Shown: positions 49,604-59,268, counted from the first letter of the stretch. The stretch: DNA of 64,000 bases from Prado023 sp963818445 (GCA_963818445.1 CAWFSG010000001.1:248001-312000), one strand, 5' to 3'. Numbers and translations are program-made. Notes: generated by a model from the letters alone, not told the origin.

Positions 49604-52600
49604 CATCACCTCGGTCCTGGTCATCGGATCCGGGCCCATCGTCATCGGTCAGGCCGCGGAGTTCGACTACTCCGGGACCCAGGCCTGCCGGATCCTGCGC
49701 GACGAGGGCTTGCGGGTGATCCTGGTCAACTCGAACCCGGCCACGATCATGACCGACCCGGAGTTCGCCGATGCCACCTACATCGAGCCGATCACCCCGG
49801 AGTTCGTGACCAAGATCATCGCCAAGGAGCGCCCCGATGCGCTGCTGCCGACCCTCGGTGGCCAGACCGCGCTGAACGCCGCGATGGCCCTGCACGCTGA
49901 CGGCACGCTGGCCAAGTACGGCGTCGAGCTGATCGGGGCCAACGTCGAGGCGATCGAGCGCGGCGAGAACCGCGAGCGGTTCAAGGAGATCGTCGCCTCG
50001 ATCGGCGCCGAGTCGGCCCGCTCGGTGATCTGCCACACCATGGAGGAGTGCCTCGCCGCCGTCACCGAGCTCGGCTACCCGGTGGTCGTGCGCCCGTCCT
50101 TCACGATGGGCGGCTCCGGGTCGGGGATCGCCCACGACGAGGCCGGCCTGCTCGAGATCGCCGGCGCCGGGCTGCAGGCCTCGCCGACCACGGAGGTCCT
50201 GCTCGAGGAGTCGATCCTGGGCTGGAAGGAGTACGAGCTCGAGCTGATGCGCGACCGCAACGACAACGTCGTGGTCGTCTGCTCCATCGAGAACGTCGAC
50301 CCGATGGGCGTGCACACCGGGGACTCCATCACCGTCGCCCCTGCCCTGACCCTGACCGATCGCGAGTACCAGCACATGCGCGACGTGGGCATCGAGATCA
50401 TCCGCGCGGTCGGCGTGGACACCGGTGGCTGCAACATCCAGTTCGCGATCGACCCGAGCGACGGACGCATGATCGTGATCGAGATGAACCCCCGGGTGTC
50501 GCGCTCGTCGGCCCTGGCCTCGAAGGCCACCGGCTTCCCGATCGCCAAGATCGCCGCGCGCCTGGCCATCGGCTACACCCTCGACGAGATCCCCAACGAC
50601 ATCACCACCCGCCCTGACGGGCAGAGCACCCCGGCCAGCTTCGAGCCGACCTTGGACTACGTGGTGGTCAAGGCCCCGCGGTTCGCGTTCGAGAAGTTCC
50701 CGTCTGCCAACCACGAGCTCACCACGCACATGAAGAGCGTGGGCGAGGCCATGGCGATCGGGCGCAACTTCACCGAGGCGCTGCAGAAGGCCCTGCGCTC
50801 GCTGGAGAAGAAGGACGCGGGGTTCGGCTGGGTGGGTGACCCGCGGGACATCGACCGCGAGGCCCTGCTGGAGTCGGTCCGCGTGCCGCACGACGGCCGG
50901 CTCGAGGAGGTCCAGGCGCTGCTTCGGGCCGGCGCCTCGATCGACGAGGTGCATGCCGCGACCGCGATCGACCCGTGGTTCCTGGACCAGATCGTCCTGC
51001 TCAACGAGGTCGGCGAGCAGGTGCGCACCGCACCCATGCTCACCCCGGAGCTGCTGCGCCTGGCCAAGCGCCACGGCTTCTCCGACGCCCAGATCGGGGC
51101 CGCGCGCAGCATGCCCACCGACGTCGTGCGCGGGGTGCGCCACGCCCTGGGCATCCGTCCGGTGTTCAAGACGGTCGACACGTGCGCCGCGGAGTTCGCA
51201 GCCAAGACCCCGTACCACTACTCGTCCTACGACGAGGAGACGGAGGTCGAGCCGCGCGAGGTCCCGGCCGTGATCATCCTCGGCTCCGGGCCGAACCGGA
51301 TCGGCCAGGGCATCGAGTTCGACTACTCCTGCGTGCACGCCTCGCTGACCCTGCGCGAGGTCGGCTTCGAGACGATCATGATCAACTGCAACCCCGAGAC
51401 GGTCTCCACCGACTACGACACCTCGTCGCGGCTGTACTTCGAGCCGCTGACCCTCGAGGACGTCCTGGAGGTCTACCACGCCGAGCTCGAGGCGGGCCCG
51501 GTCGCCGGGGTCATCTGCCAGCTCGGCGGGCAGACCCCGCTGGGCCTGGCGCACGGGCTTCAGGCTGCCGGCGTCCCGATCGTGGGCACGTCCCCGGCTG
51601 CGATCGACCTGGCCGAGGAGCGGGGGGCGTTCGGCCGGGTGCTGGCCGCCGCCGGGCTCCCGGCCCCGAAGTTCGGGATGGCCTCGTCGTTCGACGAGGC
51701 GAAGGCCGTGGCCGACGAGGTCGGCTACCCGGTGCTGGTGCGGCCCTCCTACGTGCTCGGTGGGCGGGGCATGGAGATCGTCTACGACGAGGCGATGCTG
51801 GAGTCCTACATCGACCGGGCCACGCAGGTCAGTCCCGAGCATCCCGTGCTCGTCGACCGCTTCCTCGACGATGCCCTGGAGATCGACGTCGACGCGCTCT
51901 ACGACGGCACCGAGCTCTACCTGGGTGGGGTGATGGAGCACATCGAGGAGGCCGGGATCCACTCGGGTGACTCCGCGTGCGCGCTGCCGCCGATCACCCT
52001 GGGCAGGGCCGACATCGCGCGCATCCGCACCTCCACGGAGGCGATCGCCCGCGGGGTGGGCGTCCTGGGGCTGATCAACGTCCAGTACGCGATGGCCGCG
52101 GACATCCTCTACGTCCTGGAGGCCAACCCCCGCGCCTCACGCACGGTGCCGTTCGTGGCCAAGGCCACCGGCGTCCCACTGGCCAAGGCCGCGGCGCGGA
52201 TCGCCCTCGGCGAGAGCATCGCCGACCTGCGCGCCGATGGGACCCTGCCGTCGGTCGGGGACGCGGCCGACCTTCCCGACGGCGGGATGATCGCCGTCAA
52301 GGAGGCGGTCCTTCCCTTCGGCCGGTTCCACGGCGTGGACACGGTGCTCGGCCCGGAGATGCGCTCCACGGGCGAGGTCATGGGCCTCGACCGGCAGTTC
52401 GGCACCGCGTTCGCCAAGTCGCAGATCGCCGCGTACTCCTCGGGCCTGCCGACCAGCGGGACGGTCTTCGTCTCAGTGGCCAACCGCGACAAGCGCTCGA
52501 TGATCTTCCCGCTCAAGCGCCTGGCCGACCTGGGGTTCCAGATCACCGCGACCGGCGGCACGGCCGACGTCCTGCGGCGCAACGGTGTCGAGGTGACCGA

Positions 52601-52925
52601 CATCCGCAAGATCCACGAGCCCGGTGAGGGGATGAACACCGTCGATGCGATCCTGGGCGGCCACATCGCGCTGATCGTCAACACTCCCTACGGGGTCGGC
52701 CCGCGCCTGGACGGCTACGAGATCCGCACCGCCGCCGTCGTGCGGGGGGTCCCGTGCATCACGACCGTCCAGGGCCTCGGGGCCGCGGTGCAGGGCATCG
52801 AGGCATTGATCTCCGGCGACATCGGGGTCCGCTCGCTCCAGGAGCACGCGACCGAGCTCGCGGACCTGCGCGCCGGGCACGCGGGGCGTGCTGCGGGGAG
52901 CGCTGCCCCAGCCGCGGGGGCGTGA
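49587..52925 (+). CDS. carB: Carbamoyl phosphate synthase large subunit
   Basis: 1112 aa; makes carbamoyl phosphate from bicarbonate, ammonia and two ATP for pyrimidines and arginine. Two homologous ATP-grasp halves are evident: VLVIGSGPIVIGQAAEFDYSGTQA with VVVRPSFTMGGSGSGIA, and VIILGSGPNRIGQGIEFDYSCVHA with VLVRPSYVLGGRGMEIVY. The C-terminal MGS-like allosteric domain (VFVSVANRDKRSMIFPLKRLADLGF) ends the protein. GGGAGG stands six bases before the ATG. carB is separated from carA by 3.7 kb. Confidence 0.97.
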   Translation: MPRRADITSVLVIGSGPIVIGQAAEFDYSGTQACRILRDEGLRVILVNSNPATIMTDPEFADATYIEPITPEFVTKIIAKERPDALLPTLGGQTALNAAMALHADGTLAKYGVELIGANVEAIERGENRERFKEIVASIGAESARSVICHTMEECLAAVTELGYPVVVRPSFTMGGSGSGIAHDEAGLLEIAGAGLQASPTTEVLLEESILGWKEYELELMRDRNDNVVVVCSIENVDPMGVHTGDSITVAPALTLTDREYQHMRDVGIEIIRAVGVDTGGCNIQFAIDPSDGRMIVIEMNPRVSRSSALASKATGFPIAKIAARLAIGYTLDEIPNDITTRPDGQSTPASFEPTLDYVVVKAPRFAFEKFPSANHELTTHMKSVGEAMAIGRNFTEALQKALRSLEKKDAGFGWVGDPRDIDREALLESVRVPHDGRLEEVQALLRAGASIDEVHAATAIDPWFLDQIVLLNEVGEQVRTAPMLTPELLRLAKRHGFSDAQIGAARSMPTDVVRGVRHALGIRPVFKTVDTCAAEFAAKTPYHYSSYDEETEVEPREVPAVIILGSGPNRIGQGIEFDYSCVHASLTLREVGFETIMINCNPETVSTDYDTSSRLYFEPLTLEDVLEVYHAELEAGPVAGVICQLGGQTPLGLAHGLQAAGVPIVGTSPAAIDLAEERGAFGRVLAAAGLPAPKFGMASSFDEAKAVADEVGYPVLVRPSYVLGGRGMEIVYDEAMLESYIDRATQVSPEHPVLVDRFLDDALEIDVDALYDGTELYLGGVMEHIEEAGIHSGDSACALPPITLGRADIARIRTSTEAIARGVGVLGLINVQYAMAADILYVLEANPRASRTVPFVAKATGVPLAKAAARIALGESIADLRADGTLPSVGDAADLPDGGMIAVKEAVLPFGRFHGVDTVLGPEMRSTGEVMGLDRQFGTAFAKSQIAAYSSGLPTSGTVFVSVANRDKRSMIFPLKRLADLGFQITATGGTADVLRRNGVEVTDIRKIHEPGEGMNTVDAILGGHIALIVNTPYGVGPRLDGYEIRTAAVVRGVPCITTVQGLGAAVQGIEALISGDIGVRSLQEHATELADLRAGHAGRAAGSAAPAAGA

Positions 52926-53779
52926 TGTCGGTCCAGGTCACGGGCGAGGTCGTCAGCCTGCGCCGCACCGGCGCCTACCACCACCTCACCCTGCTCGCGC
53001 CGGGCATCCCGGAGGCCACGCGCCCCGGGCACTTCGTGGCCCTGGCCGTCGGTGGTGAGGGCTCCGGGATGCTCCTGCGCCGGGCGTTCTCCATCCATCG
53101 GGTCACCCCGGGGGGAGCCTCGGGGGGCACCGTCGAGGTGGTGTTCGCGACCCACGGCAAGGGCACCCGCTGGCTGGCCGACCGGCGCCGCGGCGACAAG
53201 CTCGACGTGATCGGCCCGCTGGGCCGGCCGTTCACCCTCCCCAAGGAGCCGGTGTCCTGCGTGCTGGTCGCCGGGGGGTACGGCGCCGCACCGCTGTTCA
53301 TGCTCTCCGAGCAGCTCCGGTCGCGCGGGTGTCGCGTGGACATGGTGCTCGGGGCCGCCACCGAGGACCGGCTCTTCGGGGTCCTGGAGGCCAAGCGCAG
53401 CTCGGCGTCGGTCACGGTCACCACCGACGACGGCTCGGCAGGGATCCGCGGTCGGGTCACCGATCCGCTGGCCGCGATCATCCGGGCGTCCGGCGCCGAC
53501 GTCGTCTACGCGTGCGGGCCGATGGCGATGCTGGCCTCCGTGGCAGCCGTGGCCGCCGAGACCGGCACCCACAGCCAGTGCGCCGTCGAGGAGTCGATGG
53601 CCTGCGGGATCGGCGTCTGCATGACGTGCGTGCTGCCCGTGCGCGGATCCGACGGCGTGACCCGGATGGTGCGCTCCTGCACCGACGGTCCGGTGTTCAA
53701 GGGCAGCGACGTCCGCTGGGGTGACGTCGGCACAGTCCCCGCGGACACGCTCGGGGCACCCGTGGCAGGGGGGCACTGA
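52925..53779 (+). CDS. pyrK: Dihydroorotate dehydrogenase electron transfer subunit
   Basis: 284 aa. It carries FAD and a [2Fe-2S] cluster and passes electrons from PyrD to NAD. The ferredoxin-reductase fold shows RRAFSIHRV (FAD), VLVAGGYGAAPLFMLSEQL and VYACGPMAMLASV (NAD). Cluster cysteines lie in CAVEESMACGIGVCMTC and RSCTDGPVF. Its ATG overlaps the carB stop by one base, and it overlaps pyrD likewise. Confidence 0.93.
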   Translation: MSVQVTGEVVSLRRTGAYHHLTLLAPGIPEATRPGHFVALAVGGEGSGMLLRRAFSIHRVTPGGASGGTVEVVFATHGKGTRWLADRRRGDKLDVIGPLGRPFTLPKEPVSCVLVAGGYGAAPLFMLSEQLRSRGCRVDMVLGAATEDRLFGVLEAKRSSASVTVTTDDGSAGIRGRVTDPLAAIIRASGADVVYACGPMAMLASVAAVAAETGTHSQCAVEESMACGIGVCMTCVLPVRGSDGVTRMVRSCTDGPVFKGSDVRWGDVGTVPADTLGAPVAGGH

Positions 53780-54792
53780 TGGCCGCGACCGCCTCCGCAC
53801 CACGCGCCGCGCGCGTGGACATGTCCACCCGCCTGGGCACGTTTCAGATGCCCGACCCCGTGCTCACAGCCTCCGGGTGTGCGGCGGCCGGTCGCGAGCT
53901 GGCACCGTTCCTCGACCTGAGCGCGATCGGTGCCGTGGTCACCAAGTCGATCATGCTCAACCCGCGCTCCGGGCGACCCACCCCGCGGATGGCCGAGACC
54001 CCCTCGGGGATGCTCAACTCGATCGGCCTGCAGGGCCCGGGCATCGAGGAGTTCATCGCCAAGGACCTGCGCTGGCTGCGCGAGCGCGGCATCCGCACGG
54101 TGGTCTCGATCGCCGGCGGGTCGGTGCAGGAGTACCAGAAGCTCGCCCAGAGGCTGCGCCACGAGCCCGGGATCGCCGCGCTCGAGGTCAACATCTCCTG
54201 CCCCAACGTCGAGTCCCGCGGCCAGGTGTTCGCCTGCGACCCGTTCTCGGCCGGGTCGGTGGTGCAGGTGGTCCGGCGCCACACCTCGCCCGACGTCCCG
54301 GTGCTGGCCAAGCTCAGCCCGGACGTCACCGACATCGTGGCGATCGCCAAGTCCGTGCTCGACGCCGGCGCCGACGGGCTGTCGCTGATCAACACCCTGC
54401 TGGGGATGGTGATCGACCCGGACACGATGCGCCCGATGCTCGGCGGGATGACCGGTGGCCTGTCCGGCCCGGCGATCCGGCCGGTCGCGGTCCGCGCGGT
54501 CTGGCAGGTGCACGCGGCCTACCCGAAGGTCCCGATCCTGGGCATGGGCGGGATCCGCACCGGCCAGGACGCCTTCGAGTTCCTGCTGGCAGGGGCGAGT
54601 GCGGTGTCGGTCGGCACGGCGGTGTTCAACGACCCGCACGCCCCGGCCCGGATCTCGGCCGAGCTGAACGACATCCTGGCCGCCCGCGGGTTCGCGCGGC
54701 TGTCGGACGCTGTTGGCCTCGGGCACACGATGCAGGCCCGGCACGTCGCTGCCAGGGACGCCCAGCGCGCGAACTCCGAGGAGAAGCCATGA
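53779..54792 (+). CDS. pyrD: Dihydroorotate dehydrogenase (class 1B, NAD-linked)
   Basis: 337 aa FMN enzyme that oxidises dihydroorotate to orotate. TASGCAAAGRELAPF, SIMLNPRSGRPTPRMAE, the catalytic cysteine in LEVNISCPN, and ILGMGGIRTGQDAFEFLLAGASAVSVGTA are present. The cysteine base and the adjacent pyrK mark class 1B rather than the quinone-linked class 2. It overlaps pyrK by one base and pyrF by four. Confidence 0.95.
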   Translation: MAATASAPRAARVDMSTRLGTFQMPDPVLTASGCAAAGRELAPFLDLSAIGAVVTKSIMLNPRSGRPTPRMAETPSGMLNSIGLQGPGIEEFIAKDLRWLRERGIRTVVSIAGGSVQEYQKLAQRLRHEPGIAALEVNISCPNVESRGQVFACDPFSAGSVVQVVRRHTSPDVPVLAKLSPDVTDIVAIAKSVLDAGADGLSLINTLLGMVIDPDTMRPMLGGMTGGLSGPAIRPVAVRAVWQVHAAYPKVPILGMGGIRTGQDAFEFLLAGASAVSVGTAVFNDPHAPARISAELNDILAARGFARLSDAVGLGHTMQARHVAARDAQRANSEEKP

Positions 54793-55487
54793 GTGCACCG
54801 ATCGCCCTGGCCCTCGATGGCCCGGACCGTGCCACTGTCCTGGCGTGGGCTGCGGCAGCTGCCCCCCACGTGGCAGTCATGAAGGTGGGCCTGGAGACCT
54901 TCCTGCGCGACGGTGCCCCCGTCGTCGACGACGTCCGTTCCGCGGCGCCGGGGTGCGGGCTGTTCCTCGACCTCAAGCTGCACGACATCCCCAACACCGT
55001 GGCCGGGGCGGCGCGCAGCATCGCCCACCTGGCTCCGGACTACCTCACGGTCCACGCCAGTGGCGGGCCCGCGATGGTGGCCGCCGCAGCCGAGGCGCTG
55101 CCCGGCACCCGGATCACGGCGGTGACCGTCCTGACCTCCATGTCCGAGGCCGACCTGGACGCCATCGGGATGCGCGGTCCGGCGCTGGATGCCGCTGTCC
55201 GCCTGGCCCGGATGGCGGTCACCGCTGGAGCCCGGGCGATCGTCTGCTCGCCGCAGGAGGTGGCCGCGATCCGGGCCGCCGTCCCCGCCGACATCACGCT
55301 GGTCACCCCCGGCGTCCGGCCGGCGACCGGTGAGGGCAGCGCCACTGCCGACCAGTCCCGGGTGGCCACCCCGCAGGCCGCCCTGGCCGCGGGCGCCGAC
55401 CTCCTGGTGATCGGGCGGCCGATCACCGCCGCCGCCGACCCGGGTGCGGCTGCGTGGCGGTTGGCACAGTCCCTGGAGCAGGCGTGA
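54789..55487 (+). CDS. pyrF: Orotidine 5'-phosphate decarboxylase
   Basis: 232 aa TIM barrel that makes UMP, the effector sensed by PyrR. The catalytic DxKxxD is in LFLDLKLHDIPNTV, with VTPGVRPATGE and LVIGRPITAAADP closing the phosphate site. This is the shorter classical type, not the longer mycobacterial one. It overlaps pyrD and mihF by four bases each. Confidence 0.95.
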   Translation: MSAPIALALDGPDRATVLAWAAAAAPHVAVMKVGLETFLRDGAPVVDDVRSAAPGCGLFLDLKLHDIPNTVAGAARSIAHLAPDYLTVHASGGPAMVAAAAEALPGTRITAVTVLTSMSEADLDAIGMRGPALDAAVRLARMAVTAGARAIVCSPQEVAAIRAAVPADITLVTPGVRPATGEGSATADQSRVATPQAALAAGADLLVIGRPITAAADPGAAAWRLAQSLEQA

Positions 55488-55849
55488 GCGCCCAGCAGGG
55501 CCCGCCGCCGCCCCCCCTGACTCCCGAGGCACGCGCTGCGGCCGCGGCCCGGGGCGTGCACGCCCGCCAGGTCCGGGCCCAGGTGCGGGCAGGGCTGGCC
55601 GACGGCAGCATCGCGGTCGCCGACGTCCTGCGCGAGGGCCAGGGACGTGACGAGCGAGGTCGCATCCTGGCGCGGATGAAGGTGGTCGAGCTGCTCTCCA
55701 GCTTCCGTGGCATCGGTCCCATCCGTGCGGCGGACATCATGGAGGCCATCGGGATCGCGGCCAACCGCCGCGTGGGCGGGCTCGGTCCCCGCCAGGTCGA
55801 GGAGGTCATCCACCTGATCGCCGAGCGCCACCCGGGGACGACGCGCTGA
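55484..55849 (+). CDS. mihF: Integration host factor, actinobacterial type
   Basis: 121 aa. The core MKVVELLSSFRGIGPIRAADIMEAIGIAANRRVGGLG contains the helix-hairpin-helix of mIHF, a nucleoid protein found only in actinobacteria. The N terminus has a run of prolines and an Ala-rich helix. Its placement between pyrF and gmk matches the usual order in the phylum. It overlaps pyrF by four bases and gmk by one. Confidence 0.93.
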   Translation: MSAQQGPPPPPLTPEARAAAAARGVHARQVRAQVRAGLADGSIAVADVLREGQGRDERGRILARMKVVELLSSFRGIGPIRAADIMEAIGIAANRRVGGLGPRQVEEVIHLIAERHPGTTR

Positions 55850-56412
55850 TGCGCGGACGGCTCGTGGTCCTCACCGGACCCAGTGGCGTGGGCAAGGGCA
55901 CGGTGGTCGCCGAGCTCCGCCGCCTGCGACCGGACCTGTGGGTGTCGGTGTCGGCCACCACCCGGGACCCACGGGCCGGCGAGGTCGACGGGGTGGCCTA
56001 CCACTTCTGGAGCCCGGAGCGGTTCGCCGCAACGATCGCCGAGGACGGGTTCCTCGAGTGGGCCGAGTTCGCCGGAAACCGCTACGGCACCCCGCGCGCT
56101 GAGGTGGAGCGGCGGCTGGCCCAGGGGGAGCCGGTCCTGCTCGAGATCGAGCTCAACGGGGCCCGGCAGGTGCGTGCCGCGATGCCCGAGGCCCTGATGG
56201 TGTTCCTGACCCCGCCGACAGTCGCCGCACTCGAGGCACGCCTGCGCGGTCGGGCCACGGAGGACGAGGCGGCCATCACCCGCCGGCTGGAGCGCGCCCG
56301 GGAGGAGATGGCGGCGGCCGCGGAGTTCGACGCCGTGGTCGTCAACGACGATGTGGTCCGCGCGGCCCGGGAGTTGGTAGACTTCATCGCAGATCCGGGT
56401 CATCCGGCCTGA
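55849..56412 (+). CDS. gmk: Guanylate kinase
   Basis: 187 aa; phosphorylates GMP to GDP. The P-loop is LTGPSGVGKGTV, followed by VSATTRDPRAGEVDGVAYHF (GMP binding) and FLEWAEFAGNRYGTPRAEV. The lid region ITRRLERAREEM and DAVVVNDDV are typical. The ATG shares an A with the mihF stop. Confidence 0.95.
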   Translation: MRGRLVVLTGPSGVGKGTVVAELRRLRPDLWVSVSATTRDPRAGEVDGVAYHFWSPERFAATIAEDGFLEWAEFAGNRYGTPRAEVERRLAQGEPVLLEIELNGARQVRAAMPEALMVFLTPPTVAALEARLRGRATEDEAAITRRLERAREEMAAAAEFDAVVVNDDVVRAARELVDFIADPGHPA

Positions 56413-56473
56413 GAGGCTCACCTCCGGTGCGTTCCGCCCGGAGTGGTCCAGCACCCCCACAGGAGGGTTCGCC

Positions 56474-56755
56474 GTGTCCGGCACCAGCATCCGCCCCGAG
56501 GGCATCACCCACCCGCCCATCGACGAGCTTCTGAGCACGACGCACTCGAAGTACTCGCTGGTCATCGAGGCCGCCAAGCGCGCGCGCCAGATCAACGCCT
56601 ACTACTCCCAGCTCGGCGAGGGCCTGCTCGAGTACGTCGGCCCGCTGGTGGAGACCCACCCGCAGGAGAAGCCGCTGTCGATCGCCCTGCGCGAGATCAA
56701 CGAGGGCCTGCTGTCCGTGGAGCCCATCGAGGAGCCCATCGAGGAGTCGCTCTGA
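56474..56755 (+). CDS. rpoZ: RNA polymerase omega subunit
   Basis: 93 aa, the usual size. GITHPPIDELLSTTHSKYSLVIEAAKRARQIN is the conserved omega core that clamps the beta-prime C terminus; GLLEYVGPLVETHPQEKPLSIALREINEG is the actinobacterial continuation. The C terminus has a short repeat, EPIEEPIEE. The GTG has GGAGGG six bases upstream. Its stop overlaps the apparent coaBC start. Confidence 0.94.
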   Translation: MSGTSIRPEGITHPPIDELLSTTHSKYSLVIEAAKRARQINAYYSQLGEGLLEYVGPLVETHPQEKPLSIALREINEGLLSVEPIEEPIEESL

Positions 56756-57996
56756 CGAGCGCACCTGCGCACGTCGTGCTCGGCGTGGCAGGCGGGATCG
56801 CGGCCTACAAGGCCGCCCACCTCCTGCGCCTGCTCAGCGAGTCCGGTCACGACGTGCGCGTCGTTCCAACCGACTCCGCCCTGAACTTCGTCGGCACCGC
56901 CACATGGGCCGCGCTGTCCGGACATCCCGTCCATACGACTGTCTGGGATGACGTCGAAGGCGTCGAGCACGTCCGCCTCGGCAAGTCCGCCGACATCGTC
57001 GTGGTGGCCCCGGCCACCGCCGACCTCCTGTCCCGGGCGGCCACGGGTCGCGCCGACGACCTGCTCACCGCCACCCTGCTGACCGCCACCTGCCCCGTCG
57101 TGATGGTCCCGGCCATGCACACCGAGATGTGGCTGCATGCGGCCACCCAGGCCAACGTGGCCACCCTGCGCGAGCGCGGGGTGATCGTCCTGGACCCGGC
57201 CGTCGGCCGCCTGACCGGAGCCGACACGGGCCCGGGGCGCATGCCCGAGCCCGAGGCGATCGCCGCCGCAGTCGGCGCCATCCTGCACACCGGCGGCCTG
57301 CGCGACCTCGCCGGGGTGCACGTCGTGATCAGCGCCGGCGGGACCCGTGAGGCCCTGGACCCGGTGCGGTTCCTCGGCAACCGGTCCAGCGGCCTGCAGG
57401 GCTACGCGTTGGCCGCCACGGCAGCGGCCCGAGGGGCGTCCGTGACGCTGGTCAGCGCGAACGTCGAGCTGCCCGATCCCGCCGGGTGCACGGTCGTGCG
57501 GGCCGGCAGCGCCCTGGAGCTCCAGGAGGCAGTGCGGGCAGCGGCCGCCGACGCCGATGTCGTCGTGATGGCGGCGGCCGTCGCCGACTTCCGGCCCACG
57601 GACGTCGCCGCGGACAAGATCAAGAAGGACGACAGCGACGACGGCACCCCGCAGCCGATCGCCCTGGTCCGCAACCCTGACGTCCTCGCCGGGCTCGTGG
57701 CGGCCCGCGCCGCCGGGGAGCTGCTGGCCGGGTCGGTGCTCGTCGGGTTCGCCGCGGAGACCGGCGATGCCGAGGGCGATCCGCTGACTCACGCCCGGGC
57801 CAAGCTCGCACGCAAGGGTGTGGACCTGCTCGTGCTCAACGACGTGTCCGGCGGGTCGGTCTTCGGCCGCCCCGACAACGAGGTCCACCTGCTCACCCCG
57901 GACGGCGCCGTCGACGGCCCGCACTCGGGCAGCAAGGCCGAGGTCGCACACGCCGTCTGGGACCGGGTGGTCGGACTCCGCGCCGACTCCGCATAG
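56752..57996 (+). CDS. coaBC: Bifunctional CoaBC: phosphopantothenoylcysteine synthetase/decarboxylase
   Basis: 414 aa; two steps of coenzyme A synthesis. The CoaC flavoprotein half shows VVLGVAGGIAAYKAAHLLRLL, VVAPATADLLSRAATGRADDLLT and PAMHTEMW. The CoaB half shows VISAGGTREALDPVRFLGNRSSGLQGYALA and DKIKK. The start is a puzzle: the frame has no ATG or GTG at the expected place. The best site is CTG at 56752, overlapping the rpoZ TGA, with GAGGAG five bases upstream. The next in-frame GTG (56776) would cut the first beta strand. Confidence 0.9.
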   Translation: MTSAPAHVVLGVAGGIAAYKAAHLLRLLSESGHDVRVVPTDSALNFVGTATWAALSGHPVHTTVWDDVEGVEHVRLGKSADIVVVAPATADLLSRAATGRADDLLTATLLTATCPVVMVPAMHTEMWLHAATQANVATLRERGVIVLDPAVGRLTGADTGPGRMPEPEAIAAAVGAILHTGGLRDLAGVHVVISAGGTREALDPVRFLGNRSSGLQGYALAATAAARGASVTLVSANVELPDPAGCTVVRAGSALELQEAVRAAAADADVVVMAAAVADFRPTDVAADKIKKDDSDDGTPQPIALVRNPDVLAGLVAARAAGELLAGSVLVGFAAETGDAEGDPLTHARAKLARKGVDLLVLNDVSGGSVFGRPDNEVHLLTPDGAVDGPHSGSKAEVAHAVWDRVVGLRADSA

Positions 57997-58056
57997 GATC
58001 TGCGCAGTACGCCGGGCCGCAGGTGCCCGATCGAACCCCCTAGAAGGGCCTGCCCA

Positions 58057-59268
58057 ATGACCACGCGTCTATTCACCTCGGAGTCCGTGACCGAGGGACA
58101 CCCCGACAAGATGGCCGACCAGATCAGCGACGCCATCCTCGACGACCTCCTGCGCCAGGACCCCAAGTCCCGCGTCGCCGTCGAGACCCTGCTCACCACC
58201 GGACAGGTCCACGTGGCCGGCGAGGTCACCACCGAGGGCTACGCCGAGGTGATGGACATCATCCGCACCGTGGTGCTCGAGATCGGCTACGACCACTCCG
58301 AGAAGGGCTTCGACGGCGAGTCCTGCGGCGTGCAGGTCTCGATCGGCCGGCAGTCCCCGGACATCGCCCAGGGTGTGGACGACGCCTTCGAGGAGCGCGT
58401 GGAGGGTTCCGGCGACGCGCTGGACCGCCAGGGTGCTGGCGACCAGGGCCTCATGTTCGGCTTCGCGTGCACCGACACCCCGGAGCTCATGCCGCTACCG
58501 ATCCACCTGGCCCACCGCCTGGCCGAGCAGCTCACCGAGGTGCGCAAGTCCGGGCAGCTGCCCTACCTGCGCCCCGACGGCAAGACCCAGGTCACGATCG
58601 GCTACGAGGGCACCACGGCCGTCAGCCTCGACACCATCGTCGTGAGCTCCCAGCACGCCGAGGACGTCGACCTCGACACCCAGCTTGCACCCGAGATCCG
58701 CAAGTTCGTCGTGGAGCCGGTCCTGGCCGGTCTCGACCTCGACACCTCCGGCGTGCGGCTGCTCATCAACCCGACGGGGCGTTTCGTGACCGGTGGTCCG
58801 ATGGGCGACGCGGGCCTGACCGGCCGCAAGATCATCGTCGACACCTACGGCGGCTTCGCCCGTCACGGTGGCGGTGCGTTCTCCGGCAAGGACCCGTCGA
58901 AGGTGGACCGCTCGGCGGCCTACGCGATGCGCTGGGTCGCCAAGAACGTGGTCGCCGCGGGCCTGGCCACCAAGTGCGAGGTCCAGGTGGCCTACGCCAT
59001 CGGCAAGGCGCACCCGGTCGGGGTCTTCGTCGAGACGTTCGGCACCGGTGTCCTGCCCGATGAGGCGATCCAAGCCGCCGTGCTGGACGTGTTCGACCTG
59101 CGCCCCGGGGCGATCATCCGCGACCTGCAGCTGCTCGACACCTCAGTCGTGAAGTACCGGCCCACCGCCGCCTACGGCCACTTCGGCCGCGAGTCGGCAG
59201 GCGGCGCCACCTTCACGTGGGAGCGGCTGGACCGCGTGGACGACCTGCGGGCTGCCGCCGCCCTGTGA
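58057..59268 (+). CDS. metK: S-adenosylmethionine synthetase
   Basis: 403 aa; makes SAM from methionine and ATP. It opens TSESVTEGHPDKMADQISDAILD, has GAGDQGLMFGFA and the P-loop-like GGGAFSGKDPSKVDRSAAYA. AGAAGGG lies a few bases before the ATG. The 60 bases between coaBC and metK are too few for a SAM riboswitch. The TGA overlaps the start of the GNAT gene. Confidence 0.97.
   Translation: MTTRLFTSESVTEGHPDKMADQISDAILDDLLRQDPKSRVAVETLLTTGQVHVAGEVTTEGYAEVMDIIRTVVLEIGYDHSEKGFDGESCGVQVSIGRQSPDIAQGVDDAFEERVEGSGDALDRQGAGDQGLMFGFACTDTPELMPLPIHLAHRLAEQLTEVRKSGQLPYLRPDGKTQVTIGYEGTTAVSLDTIVVSSQHAEDVDLDTQLAPEIRKFVVEPVLAGLDLDTSGVRLLINPTGRFVTGGPMGDAGLTGRKIIVDTYGGFARHGGGAFSGKDPSKVDRSAAYAMRWVAKNVVAAGLATKCEVQVAYAIGKAHPVGVFVETFGTGVLPDEAIQAAVLDVFDLRPGAIIRDLQLLDTSVVKYRPTAAYGHFGRESAGGATFTWERLDRVDDLRAAAAL

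Noticed and set aside
57997..58056. SAM riboswitch before metK
   Set aside because: Only 60 bases separate coaBC and metK, and no SAM-aptamer features are visible.
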